A DNA stretch of 6,542 nt from Desulfobacteraceae bacterium (GCA_027025615.1 JALVQM010000100.1:1-6542); one strand, 5' to 3'; shown: positions 1 through 6,505, counted from the stretch's first letter. Program-made: numbers and translations. Notes: generated by a model from the letters alone, not told the origin.

Positions 1-696
1 TTCCTGGCCAACCTCCAGGAAAGCAAGGCCCCGGTTCAGACCAGAATGGCCGCCCTGGCAGTTCAGCTGGATTCCTGGAGCGAGTGGCAAACGCGCCTGC
101 TTCCAAATGATTTCTATCTGCTTCTTGATCAACTGTTAACCACGGCAACAGATGTTTTTGCCAAATACCAGGGAATTTTTGTTTGCCGGCCACCGGCAGG
201 CCTGGTCGGTTATTTTATAGAGAATATTATCCAGGATTATTTGTCTGCCACAATCCGATGTGCCCTAGAGTTACATTTGGCTGCCTCCCATGTTTCCAAA
301 CTTTGGGAGGCAAAACACAGCCAGATGGACAACCTGATGCTCAACATGGGAATGCATGCAGGAGTAGAGCCTCTGGCCGCCATAGGAGTCTCGGGTGGGC
401 ATCAAATTGTACCCCTGGGAAATGTATCTGAAATTGCAGTCCTGCTGGCTGATTTTGCCAGAACGGGACAAATTTGGGTTTCCAAGGATGTTTTCAATCA
501 CCTGTCCGGCAAAACCATAGAAGAAATAAGATTTGGCATTCCCAAACTCGATGACCGATGGGAAGTGTTCCTGCCGGAATGTTTTTCGAAAATTTGCGAT
601 TTATTGGAAATCAATCCAGGAGAGAATGCCAGAATCAAAGGAATTGAGCAGTTGGCCGTAACCCAATTGCTTGAATTCAAATCGGGACAGGGTTGA
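1..696 (+). CDS. Degenerate class III adenylate/guanylate cyclase-like domain protein, 5' end outside window
   Basis: The frame is open from base 1 and ends in TGA at 694-696. The Met codon at 46 is probably internal, because the 15 codons before it read as the linker usually found just before a cyclase domain. Numbering from that Met, the fold can be followed. A beta-strand at 3-8 is followed by a helix at about 20-40. An AGLVGYF segment (51-57) sits where the family has GDGLMAVF. NMGMHAGV (100-107) matches the G-I-H-x-G strand, and GQIWVS (141-146) matches the late G-Q-I-x-V-S motif. In a by-eye alignment the two metal-binding Asp become Gln7 and Ala51, and the Asn and Arg of the transition-state motif become Glu129 and Leu133. 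It is therefore probably not an active cyclase and may serve as a sensory or interaction domain. Any N-terminal domains lie outside the window. The cyclase-like fold is fairly secure, the function is unknown. Confidence 0.72.
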   Translation, partial: FLANLQESKAPVQTRMAALAVQLDSWSEWQTRLLPNDFYLLLDQLLTTATDVFAKYQGIFVCRPPAGLVGYFIENIIQDYLSATIRCALELHLAASHVSKLWEAKHSQMDNLMLNMGMHAGVEPLAAIGVSGGHQIVPLGNVSEIAVLLADFARTGQIWVSKDVFNHLSGKTIEEIRFGIPKLDDRWEVFLPECFSKICDLLEINPGENARIKGIEQLAVTQLLEFKSGQG

Positions 697-697
697 A

Positions 698-1672
698 TCA
701 GCCTGCCTGAAGACGACAGACCTTGTTTTTCGGCTTTGGCTTAAATTCTTCAATCCGGCTGCAATTCCGCCCCTCCCTTTTGGCCTTGTAAAGCTGGTAA
801 TCTGCAAACTCTATCACCGCGTGTGAGCCGGGCATCTGGTCCAGGATCAGTGGCAGGATACAAACACCACCGAAACTGGCGGTAACTTTTATTTTTTTAT
901 TATCATGGATGATTGTCTTTTCCTCCAGGCTTTCACGCAGGCGTTCGGCCACCATCGCAGCACCTTTGCAGTCAGTTTCCGGAAGAATAATCAGGAATTC
1001 CTCTCCCCCGTATCTTACTACCCAGTCTACGCTTTCCCTGACCGAGCTGAGAAGCATTTTCCCGAAAAAACGCAGAACATCGTCTCCGGCCTGGTGACCG
1101 TATGAATCATTTACTTTTTTGAAAAAATCGATGTCGGCCATGACTATTGACAAGGAACGCTGATACCTGTGCGCACGTTTTAGTTCCTGTGGCAACCTTT
1201 CATTGAGGTAAAGACGATTGTAACAGCCGGTCAAGGGGTCAGTTATCGATAGCAGTCTTATTTCAGAGTTGGCCTGCCTGAGGGATTTTTCCAATTCTAT
1301 TATCCTTATACCTGTCTTTATCCTGGCCAAAAGTTCTGCATGATGGAAAGGCTTGGTCAGGTAATCATCGGCACCTGACTCAAGACCGGATACAATGTCC
1401 TTCTTGCTGTCTCTGGCGGTGACCATTATAATAAAAACATAATTGTCACGGTTTTGTATGCGGATTCTGCGGCATAACTCAGGCCCGTTCATTTCCGGCA
1501 TCATCCAGTCGGTTATAACCAAAGGGAAAAAATAACTCTGGTAAAGCTCCAGGGCCTCTTTCCCATTGGCTGCCAATTCCACGACAAAGTTGGACTTTGC
1601 CAGGTATCTTTCAAGCATCTTGCGGGTTACCGGATCGTCATCAACCACAAGTACTGGATAGTCGTTTACCAT
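698..1672 (-). CDS. Response regulator with receiver and GGDEF domains, probable diguanylate cyclase
   Basis: A 324-residue cytoplasmic protein of PleD-like output type that should make cyclic di-GMP from two GTP when phosphorylated and dimerised. The receiver domain covers about 5-122. It has acidic-pocket Asp11 and Asp12, phospho-acceptor Asp55 in TDWMMP, Thr85 in VTA and Lys107 in TKPF. A short helical linker (about 123-142) leads to the GGDEF domain (about 143-312). That domain starts with DPLTGCYNR (145-153) and contains DIDFFKKVND (180-189), the active-site GGEEF at 222-226 and the late LYKAKREGRN motif. The usual inhibitory RxxD is changed to Glu213-x-x-Asp216, so product inhibition through that site may be weak. 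A basic tail (KPKPKNK) ends the protein. No strong Shine-Dalgarno is visible before the ATG, but the start fits the first receiver strand exactly. No cognate histidine kinase is in the window. The 3' end is one base from the convergent cyclase-like gene. Confidence 0.93.
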   Translation of the reverse strand: MVNDYPVLVVDDDPVTRKMLERYLAKSNFVVELAANGKEALELYQSYFFPLVITDWMMPEMNGPELCRRIRIQNRDNYVFIIMVTARDSKKDIVSGLESGADDYLTKPFHHAELLARIKTGIRIIELEKSLRQANSEIRLLSITDPLTGCYNRLYLNERLPQELKRAHRYQRSLSIVMADIDFFKKVNDSYGHQAGDDVLRFFGKMLLSSVRESVDWVVRYGGEEFLIILPETDCKGAAMVAERLRESLEEKTIIHDNKKIKVTASFGGVCILPLILDQMPGSHAVIEFADYQLYKAKREGRNCSRIEEFKPKPKNKVCRLQAG

Positions 1673-1751
1673 CGTTTTCTGGCTGTCAGTGATAGATTAA
1701 GTTATCATGTTTAATGTAGAGCCATTCATCATGTGCTCCAAAGTAAATTGA

Positions 1752-1765
1752 TTGTGATATATCAA
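1752..1765. promoter_or_regulatory. Possible Crp/Fnr-family operator
   Basis: TTGTG-ATAT-ATCAA resembles the Fnr consensus TTGAT-N4-ATCAA, matching eight of ten specified positions. It contains the perfect 10-bp palindrome TGATATATCA at 1755-1764. It lies 80 bases upstream of the minus-strand regulator start and 187 bases upstream of the small-protein start, so it could act on either divergent unit. The call rests on similarity alone, and AT-rich sequence gives such matches by chance. Confidence 0.25.
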
Positions 1766-1818
1766 TCATATCGGCATAGCTGTGAAAATATTTAATAAAG
1801 GTTCTGAAATTTGTTGAC

Positions 1819-1879
1819 CGGCATATAATTCCCTGTTATAGGCGCCCGCATCGACTCCACAAACATCGGCCATATAATT
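1819..1879 (+). repeat. Near-direct repeat containing TATAAT
   Basis: CGGCATATAATT at 1819-1830 recurs as CGGCCATATAATT at 1867-1879, differing by one inserted C. The copies are about 48 bp apart, between four and five helical turns. Each copy carries a -10-like hexamer. They may be tandem promoters, a duplicated regulator site, or coincidence. Confidence 0.3.
1851..1878 (+). promoter_or_regulatory. Candidate sigma-70 promoter for the small protein/crotonase/CoA-ligase operon
   Basis: A perfect -10 hexamer TATAAT lies at 1873-1878. It is preceded, with a 16-bp spacer, by TCGACT at 1851-1856, which matches four of six bases of TTGACA. Transcription would start near 1885 and give a leader of roughly 68 nt before the ATG at 1953. 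A second perfect TATAAT at 1824-1829 lacks a convincing -35 element at normal spacing. Confidence 0.35.
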
Positions 1880-1936
1880 GCCACAAGGAACACTCATCCA
1901 CCGAACATAATACAGACAATATATCCCGACCAAACC

Positions 1937-1943
1937 AGGAGAG
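1937..1943 (+). promoter_or_regulatory. Ribosome binding site of the 78-residue protein
   Basis: AGGAGAG lies nine bases before the ATG at 1953, a strong match to the anti-Shine-Dalgarno with good spacing. It is the main evidence that this short frame is a real gene. A perfect 12-bp palindrome, TATCATATGATA (1947-1958), straddles the start codon just downstream. Confidence 0.75.
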
Positions 1944-1952
1944 AGATATCAT

Positions 1953-2189
1953 ATGATAAACAACCAAGACGATATTTTAACCGTTCATATCAATGTGGAA
2001 ATGCCGGCAACGGCGTTAAAGACAATAGTTGAAAATGCAAAAAAGCTTGCAGGCAGCGACCCCCAGGGCAGGCCCATGGTAGATACGGCCGGAGCTGTCA
2101 GCATGATGGTTACCAAGTTCCTGGCAGAAATGGATTTTGAGGCTTATGTCACAAATCCTGGCAATTATCCTAAACCTGAAACACGTTAA
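1953..2189 (+). CDS. Uncharacterised 78-residue protein, first gene of the CoA operon
   Basis: I do not recognise the family. The protein is small, soluble and mildly acidic, with no signal peptide, membrane segment or cysteine. The N-terminal half looks like a beta-strand (LTVHINVEM, about 9-17) followed by a helix (about 19-33). After a polar loop with GRPMVDTAG (39-47) comes a second amphipathic helix (about 46-61, GAVSMMVTKFLAEM). It ends in an FEAYVTNPGNYP-like tail rich in Pro and Gly. Evidence that it is real: a strong AGGAGAG site at good spacing, a candidate promoter upstream, and a 29-bp gap to the crotonase gene on the same strand. An accessory or regulatory partner of the following CoA enzymes is possible but is only a guess from position. 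Confidence 0.72.
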   Translation: MINNQDDILTVHINVEMPATALKTIVENAKKLAGSDPQGRPMVDTAGAVSMMVTKFLAEMDFEAYVTNPGNYPKPETR

Positions 2190-2208
2190 TTGTTTTCAAA
2201 TACCAGTC

Positions 2209-2214
2209 AGGGGG
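2209..2214 (+). promoter_or_regulatory. Ribosome binding site of the crotonase-family gene
   Basis: AGGGGG ends four bases before the ATG at 2219. The spacing is slightly short but the purine-rich match is good. No other in-frame start nearby fits as well with the first crotonase strand, so this fixes the start. Confidence 0.65.
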
Positions 2215-2218
2215 AAAA

Positions 2219-2986
2219 ATGGAATACGAATGTATAATCTTTGAGAAAAAACAATCAGTGGCTACAATAGCTTTGAATCGGCCCAAGGTGCTGAATGCAA
2301 TGAATAAACAGATGTGGAGGGAAATCCAGTCCGCCCTGGATGACGCCGGGCGCGACCCAGCTGTCAAGGTTGTTGTTTTTACCGGAACAGGGAGGGCATT
2401 TTCTACCGGAGCTGACCTTAAAGAATCCAAAGAAAGAACATTGGAACAATACAGGGACTATCTTGAGGCCCTCCAGGAGGGGTCACGGCGAATCATCCGT
2501 TTCGAGAAACCTACCATAGCCGCCATCAACGGTTATGCCATAGGATCCGGCTATGAACTGGCCCTTGCCTGCGACATACGCTTGGCGACAACAGAAGCCA
2601 AAATTGGTTCTCCCGAGGCCAAAGTCGCCTCTTCGGTTACAGGTGGAGCGTTTCGACTGGTTCAGGACCTTATCGGGCCTGGCAAAGCAAGAGAATTATT
2701 GTACACCGGAGAATACATCGACGGTCGCCAAGCTGAAGCTATCGGGCTGGTAAATTACGCTGTTGCCCCGGATAAGCTGATGGACAAGACGCTTGAGCTG
2801 GCAGAGAAAATTGCTGAAAATTCCCTGTTTTCACTTAAAATGATCAAAAAGGGGCTTAACATGGCTCTGGGTGAAGTAAGCTTGGAGGCCCTGATGGATT
2901 TTGAAATTGAAGCCTGCCTGGCATGCGTGTCCACTGCTGATCGGCAGGAGGCTCTTGACAAGTTTCACGGCCGCAAAAAACAATAA
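2219..2986 (+). CDS. Enoyl-CoA hydratase/isomerase (crotonase) family protein
   Basis: A 255-residue cytoplasmic enzyme of typical crotonase length. The N-terminal strand and ALNRPKVLNAM (18-28) lead to FSTGADLKE (61-69), where Ala65 supplies an oxyanion-hole amide. AAINGYAIGSGYELALACD (101-119) forms the second half of the oxyanion hole. Both catalytic acids of rat enoyl-CoA hydratase (Glu144 and Glu164) are present as Glu113 and Glu133 with the same 20-residue spacing, which favours hydratase activity over hydrolase or decarboxylase activity. The residue at rat Gly141 is Ser110, which should be tolerated because only a backbone amide is used. The C-terminal trimerisation helices are present but the tail (KFHGRKKQ) is short. 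It ends in tandem TAA stops. It sits 29 bp after the small gene and 70 bp before the acyl-CoA synthetase gene with no terminator visible. The substrate cannot be read from sequence: beta-oxidation or an aromatic/alicyclic acid pathway are both possible. Confidence 0.92.
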   Translation: MEYECIIFEKKQSVATIALNRPKVLNAMNKQMWREIQSALDDAGRDPAVKVVVFTGTGRAFSTGADLKESKERTLEQYRDYLEALQEGSRRIIRFEKPTIAAINGYAIGSGYELALACDIRLATTEAKIGSPEAKVASSVTGGAFRLVQDLIGPGKARELLYTGEYIDGRQAEAIGLVNYAVAPDKLMDKTLELAEKIAENSLFSLKMIKKGLNMALGEVSLEALMDFEIEACLACVSTADRQEALDKFHGRKKQ

Positions 2987-3044
2987 TAAATATAAATAGT
3001 ATCAATACATTACCTTAAAACTTATACTCCAAGACAAACATGGA

Positions 3045-3050
3045 AAGGGA
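3045..3050 (+). promoter_or_regulatory. Ribosome binding site of the ADP-forming acyl-CoA synthetase
   Basis: AAGGGA lies six bases before the ATG at 3057, within a purine-rich stretch beginning GGAAAGGG. It supports this start, which also places the CoA-binding Rossmann strand (SVAIIGAS) at residues 11-18 as expected for the family. Confidence 0.65.
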
Positions 3051-3056
3051 TCGATC

Positions 3057-5228
3057 ATGGGACTTGAAACATTTATGAACGCCAGGAGCGTTGCCATTAT
3101 TGGAGCCTCCAAATCAGAAACAAAGCGTGGTTACCAGGCAATTCGCACCCTGTTGGATGAGCGTTATGAAGGTGAAATTTACCCTGTTAACCCTAAACTT
3201 GACCGGGTGCTCGGCTTTAAATGTTACAAGTCTGTACTGGACATTGATGGACCTGTGGATATAGCTTTGATCGCAACTCCAGCGGCGACGGTTCCTGCCA
3301 TCCTGAAAGAATGTGGTCAGAAAGGAATTCCCGGTGCGGTTATCCTGGCAGGCGGATTCGGTGAGACAGGTACCAACGGACGCCGTCTTGAGGATGAAGT
3401 TGTCAGGGCTGCCCGCACCAATCATATTCGATTGATTGGCCCGAACACTTCTGGAATGCTCAACCTCAAGAGCAACCTTAACCTGGTAGGTCTGAAAGAG
3501 GCTCCCAAAGGAGAAATCGCCCTGCTTACCCAAAGCGGGAATATGGCCCTAAGCCTGATTACCGAGGCCAAGATTAAAAGCCACAAGGGATTCACTTACT
3601 ACGTTGGTGTAGGCAACGAAGCGGATATTCGTTTTCACGAATACCTTGAATTTTTTCGTAACGATCCTGATACAAAAGCCATTCTTATGTATGTCGAAGG
3701 TATGCGTGAAGGTCGCAAATTTTTGCAGCAGGCTTACAAGACGACAAAGGAAAAGCCCATTATTCTGCTTAAAAGCGGGCGTTCTTCAACAGGGAAACGT
3801 TCCGCCGGATCTCATACCGGTGCATTGGCAGGAATGTCAGAAGTTGCCAAGGGGGCTTTTGAACGTGCAGGTATAGTAGTCATAGAAAATTCAGACGAAC
3901 TGTTTCCAGCTGCTGAAACTCTTTCCAGTTGTCCACCAATTCGTAACAACAAGATAGCTATTCTGGCCGACGGCGGAGGGCATGCAACCATTGCCTCAGA
4001 CATTCTTACCGATTATAAAGTTGAAATACCCGAACTGGGAGAAAAAACAAAAGCCAGACTGCGCGAAATCCTGCCTGCAGCAGCTTCGGTTACCAACCCG
4101 GTCGACGTGGCCGGTGGGACGGACGATGACCCTTCCCTGTTTGCCGATTGTGCCCGCATTATTCTCAAGGATCCCAATATCGGGGGGGTGTTGATAGTCG
4201 GCCTGTTTGGCGGTTATGGGATACGCTTTGCAAAAACCCTGTCCTTGAAGGAAGAAGATGCCGCCCACCAGATGGGCAAACTGGTTGCTAAACGTAATAA
4301 ACCCATTATTCTTCATAGTCTCTATAACTTTGAAAGGCCTCATGCTTTGGAACTCCTGCGGTATTATAATATACCTGTCTATGATTCTTTGGATGTGGCC
4401 TGTAAGTGCATAAGTGTCCTGGCCCAATATGGCAGCTACCTCCACGGCTACCATGCTAAAACCAATTTCGTCCTGAACTGGCGTAACAAGGCCAAACCGG
4501 AAGGAAACGAAATTATATCAACAGCGCGCAAGCAGGGACGAACGAGTCTTCTGGAACACGAGGCTAAAAACCTGCTCCGTTTGCACGGTGCCTCTGTAAC
4601 CATGGATAAACTGGCCAGTACTGCTGATGAAGCAGTAACTCTTGCCAAGGATATAGGCCGCCCCGTTGCTTTAAAGATCGCTTCGCCCGACATTTTGCAT
4701 AAAAGCGACGCCGGCGGGGTTTTGTTGAATGTCAAGGGAGAAAAAGCTGTGCGCAAGGGTTTTGAGACAATTGTCTCACGGGGGCGTAAATACCGGCCGG
4801 ATGCAGACATCCGGGGAGTAGTGGTATCTCCCATGGCCGCTGAAGGAGTGGAAGTAATAATCGGTACCAAGATAGACGATCAATTCGGTCCGATTATAAT
4901 GTATGGCCTGGGAGGAATAATGGTGGAAATCATAAAGGACGTCTCTTTCCGCGTTTTACCGATTTCCAGACTCTCGGCCCGTAAAATGATCGAAACAACA
5001 CGTTCGGCTCCCATCCTTGACGGAGTGAGGGGAACTCCACCCTGCGACAAGAAAGCCCTGATCAGCCTCCTGTTGATTTGCAGCGAACTCGTTGAAGCAT
5101 ATCCTGAGATAAAAGAAATGGATTTGAACCCTGTTATCCTGCACCCAGAAGGTCTGGACGTTGTGGATGCCAGGATAATTCTCCACGAAAAGGGTAATTG
5201 CTCCGACCTGACCAATGGAAAATGCTGA
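3057..5228 (+). CDS. ADP-forming acyl-CoA synthetase (acetate-CoA ligase type), fused alpha-beta
   Basis: A 723-residue cytoplasmic enzyme interconverting acyl-CoA + ADP + Pi with acid + ATP + CoA. The alpha part comes first. A CoA-binding Rossmann domain (about 5-135) begins SVAIIGASKS, and two succinyl-CoA-synthetase-like domains span about 145-465. The catalytic phospho-histidine is His253 in SAGSHTGALAGM, and Glu214 in YVEGMREG matches the glutamate that positions it. The beta part is an ATP-grasp domain (about 490-712). It has the second relay histidine, His548, in LHKSDAGGV, GTKIDDQFGPIIMYGLGG (603-620), and the metal-binding MDLNPV at 688-693. All key residues seem intact, so activity is likely. 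Length is near the usual ~700 for fused forms, plus a short tail (EKGNCSDLTNGKC). It follows the crotonase gene by 70 bp without a visible terminator, so an operon is likely. In vivo it could make ATP from a CoA ester or activate an acid. Acyl specificity is not readable from sequence. Confidence 0.93.
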   Translation: MGLETFMNARSVAIIGASKSETKRGYQAIRTLLDERYEGEIYPVNPKLDRVLGFKCYKSVLDIDGPVDIALIATPAATVPAILKECGQKGIPGAVILAGGFGETGTNGRRLEDEVVRAARTNHIRLIGPNTSGMLNLKSNLNLVGLKEAPKGEIALLTQSGNMALSLITEAKIKSHKGFTYYVGVGNEADIRFHEYLEFFRNDPDTKAILMYVEGMREGRKFLQQAYKTTKEKPIILLKSGRSSTGKRSAGSHTGALAGMSEVAKGAFERAGIVVIENSDELFPAAETLSSCPPIRNNKIAILADGGGHATIASDILTDYKVEIPELGEKTKARLREILPAAASVTNPVDVAGGTDDDPSLFADCARIILKDPNIGGVLIVGLFGGYGIRFAKTLSLKEEDAAHQMGKLVAKRNKPIILHSLYNFERPHALELLRYYNIPVYDSLDVACKCISVLAQYGSYLHGYHAKTNFVLNWRNKAKPEGNEIISTARKQGRTSLLEHEAKNLLRLHGASVTMDKLASTADEAVTLAKDIGRPVALKIASPDILHKSDAGGVLLNVKGEKAVRKGFETIVSRGRKYRPDADIRGVVVSPMAAEGVEVIIGTKIDDQFGPIIMYGLGGIMVEIIKDVSFRVLPISRLSARKMIETTRSAPILDGVRGTPPCDKKALISLLLICSELVEAYPEIKEMDLNPVILHPEGLDVVDARIILHEKGNCSDLTNGKC

Positions 5229-5244
5229 GGTAACCGGCAGAAAC

Positions 5245-5302
5245 CCTTAACAGGTGGTTGAAAAACAGGCTGAGTATATTGCTTTTCAATCCCCTGTTAA
5301 GG
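5245..5302. terminator. Long imperfect inverted repeat between convergent genes, possible bidirectional terminator
   Basis: CCTTAACAGG (5245-5254) is exactly complementary to CCTGTTAAGG (5293-5302). The stem continues inward as GG TTGAAAA (5256-5264) against TTTTCAA T CC (5283-5292), with single unpaired T bases at 5255 and 5290. This gives about 19 base pairs around an 18-nt loop. It starts 16 bases after the acyl-CoA synthetase stop, and its right arm overlaps the stop codon of the convergent isomerase gene (5297-5299). Neither side has a good T-run immediately after the stem, so it is not a textbook intrinsic terminator. It could instead be a 3'-end-stabilising hairpin or a dispersed palindromic element. 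The structure is certain, the role is inferred from position. Confidence 0.5.
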
Positions 5303-6499
5303 TACACCGGCTTTGAAAAGGCGGGCCTTACCGGAAAACTCGTAAGCTCCTAAACTTCCTGGTATGTATACTGACTGGCCTTTTTTAATCTCAAGATCTG
5401 TTTTCAAATCCAAGCTTTTCAACAAACCCTGCCCCTGGGTACACAACAGAATCTGCACCTTGTCGTTGGTGTTGCCCTCATATATCCCTTCCGTGAAAGT
5501 ATCGACAAAAGCAAGAGTAAATTCGTCGGCAGGAGTCTGATATGCCTTTTCGCCTCTTATTGATCTTACAGGATCTATTATTTCAACGCTATAGGTTGAA
5601 AATGTGACGACTTTTGCAAGTTCATCAAGGTCAATGTGTTTACCTGTCAGCCCCCCGCGTAAAACGTTGTCGGAATTTGCCATGATTTCTATACCAACAC
5701 CATCAAGGTATGCATGCAATTGGCCGGGAGGAAGATAAACAGCCTTTCCCGGTTCCAGGAAAACAAGGTTTAGTACTGCTGGTGCCATAATCCCGATGTC
5801 TTCCGGGTAAAATGCAAACAGTTTTTCAATCCACATGTAAGCCGGTTCTCTTAGTCCATGTTTTTTGATGGTATCCAAGCAATGGTTGATTGCCCTGGTT
5901 TTTTTTTCAGGGTCCATTGACAACAGGCCAAGAAAAAAATCTTTCAGTCCGGCTTGACTTTGGTTTTTTTCCAGCCTGCCAACCAGGGGTTGAAGCTCTT
6001 GGCCTGCCAGAGGCTTCAGCAATGCCAGCATCTGGTCAACGGGTCTAAATCCACACATGGCCCAGAACGGCTCCAGGGCACATAAACACTCGGGCTTGTG
6101 TTGATCATCCTTGTAGTTCCTGTTGGCTGCGGAAAGTTTAATACCAAGCCGATTTTCGTGTTCAAAACCTTTTCGGGCCTGCAATGCATTGGGATGTGCC
6201 TGTATGGACAAGGGCCGGGCTGCCGCCAGCACCTTGAATAAAAAAGGAAGTTTTGATGAGAATTTTCGTAAAACGCTCTTTCCGAGCATTTCCTCCGGAT
6301 AGCTTTGAATCAGCTGATCAAGCTTGATCCATTGATTCTTGTATTTCACCAAAGAGGGAGCCTTGGGATGAGCTCCCATCCATAGTTCGGCTTGGGGGGT
6401 ATCCGCAGGCGTTTTCTGGTCCAGCAATTTGGCAATAGCGGTTAAAGATCCCCAAGCATATTCCTGGATTGTATTGCGCATGGGCAAAAAAGTAAACAT
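5297..6499 (-). CDS. manA: Mannose-6-phosphate isomerase, class I
   Basis: A 400-residue cytoplasmic zinc enzyme interconverting mannose 6-phosphate and fructose 6-phosphate. It feeds GDP-mannose synthesis for surface polysaccharide or lets mannose enter glycolysis. The start region (LPMRNTIQEYAWGS, 5-18) is typical of the family. Zinc ligands are Gln100 and His102 in LSIQAHP, Glu137 in HKPECLCAL, and His262 in YLPPGQLHAYLDG. The active-site Arg281 lies in NSDNVLRGGLT (275-285). A helical insert (about 152-235) and a C-terminal cupin-like region (about 300-398) complete the class I form. There is no guanylyltransferase domain, so it is not the fused type II enzyme. The start at 6499 is backed by an AGGAAA site six bases upstream. 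The gene converges on the acyl-CoA synthetase with 68 bp between coding ends. No other sugar-nucleotide gene is in the window. Confidence 0.94.
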   Translation of the reverse strand: MFTFLPMRNTIQEYAWGSLTAIAKLLDQKTPADTPQAELWMGAHPKAPSLVKYKNQWIKLDQLIQSYPEEMLGKSVLRKFSSKLPFLFKVLAAARPLSIQAHPNALQARKGFEHENRLGIKLSAANRNYKDDQHKPECLCALEPFWAMCGFRPVDQMLALLKPLAGQELQPLVGRLEKNQSQAGLKDFFLGLLSMDPEKKTRAINHCLDTIKKHGLREPAYMWIEKLFAFYPEDIGIMAPAVLNLVFLEPGKAVYLPPGQLHAYLDGVGIEIMANSDNVLRGGLTGKHIDLDELAKVVTFSTYSVEIIDPVRSIRGEKAYQTPADEFTLAFVDTFTEGIYEGNTNDKVQILLCTQGQGLLKSLDLKTDLEIKKGQSVYIPGSLGAYEFSGKARLFKAGVP

Positions 6500-6505
6500 G
6501 GCCGG

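Noticed and set aside
46..696. Complete short gene starting at the Met codon at 46
   Set aside because: The frame stays open to base 1, the upstream codons read as protein, and no ribosome binding site precedes base 46. A gene truncated by the window edge is more likely.
1714..1742. Minus-strand promoter for the GGDEF gene (TTGGAG, 17 bp, TACATT)
   Set aside because: Spacing is right but the hexamers match only three and four of six positions, which is too weak in an AT-rich region to annotate.
1811..1829. Promoter formed by TTGTTG/TTGACC and the TATAAT at 1824-1829
   Set aside because: TTGACC (1814-1819) is only four bases from this TATAAT, too close to be its -35 element. At the normal 16-18 bp spacing no hexamer matches well.
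3114..3533. Antisense 139-codon open frame within the acyl-CoA synthetase gene
   Set aside because: It lies wholly inside a gene with intact domains, has no recognisable motif, and its product looks like a shadow translation. The same holds for the antisense frames at 3996-4454, 4448-4870 and 4880-5215.
5245..5302. Integron attC site
   Set aside because: The outer arms (CCTTAAC and GTTAAGG) recall attC core sites and there are bulged bases, but each core breaks the RYYYAAC/GTTRRRY consensus at its outermost base. There is also no integrase or cassette array, and the flanking genes are ordinary metabolic genes.
5297..6499. Bifunctional type II isomerase/mannose-1-phosphate guanylyltransferase
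   Set aside because: The protein is only 400 residues, lacks a nucleotidyltransferase motif, and matches the class I architecture with its zinc ligands in order.
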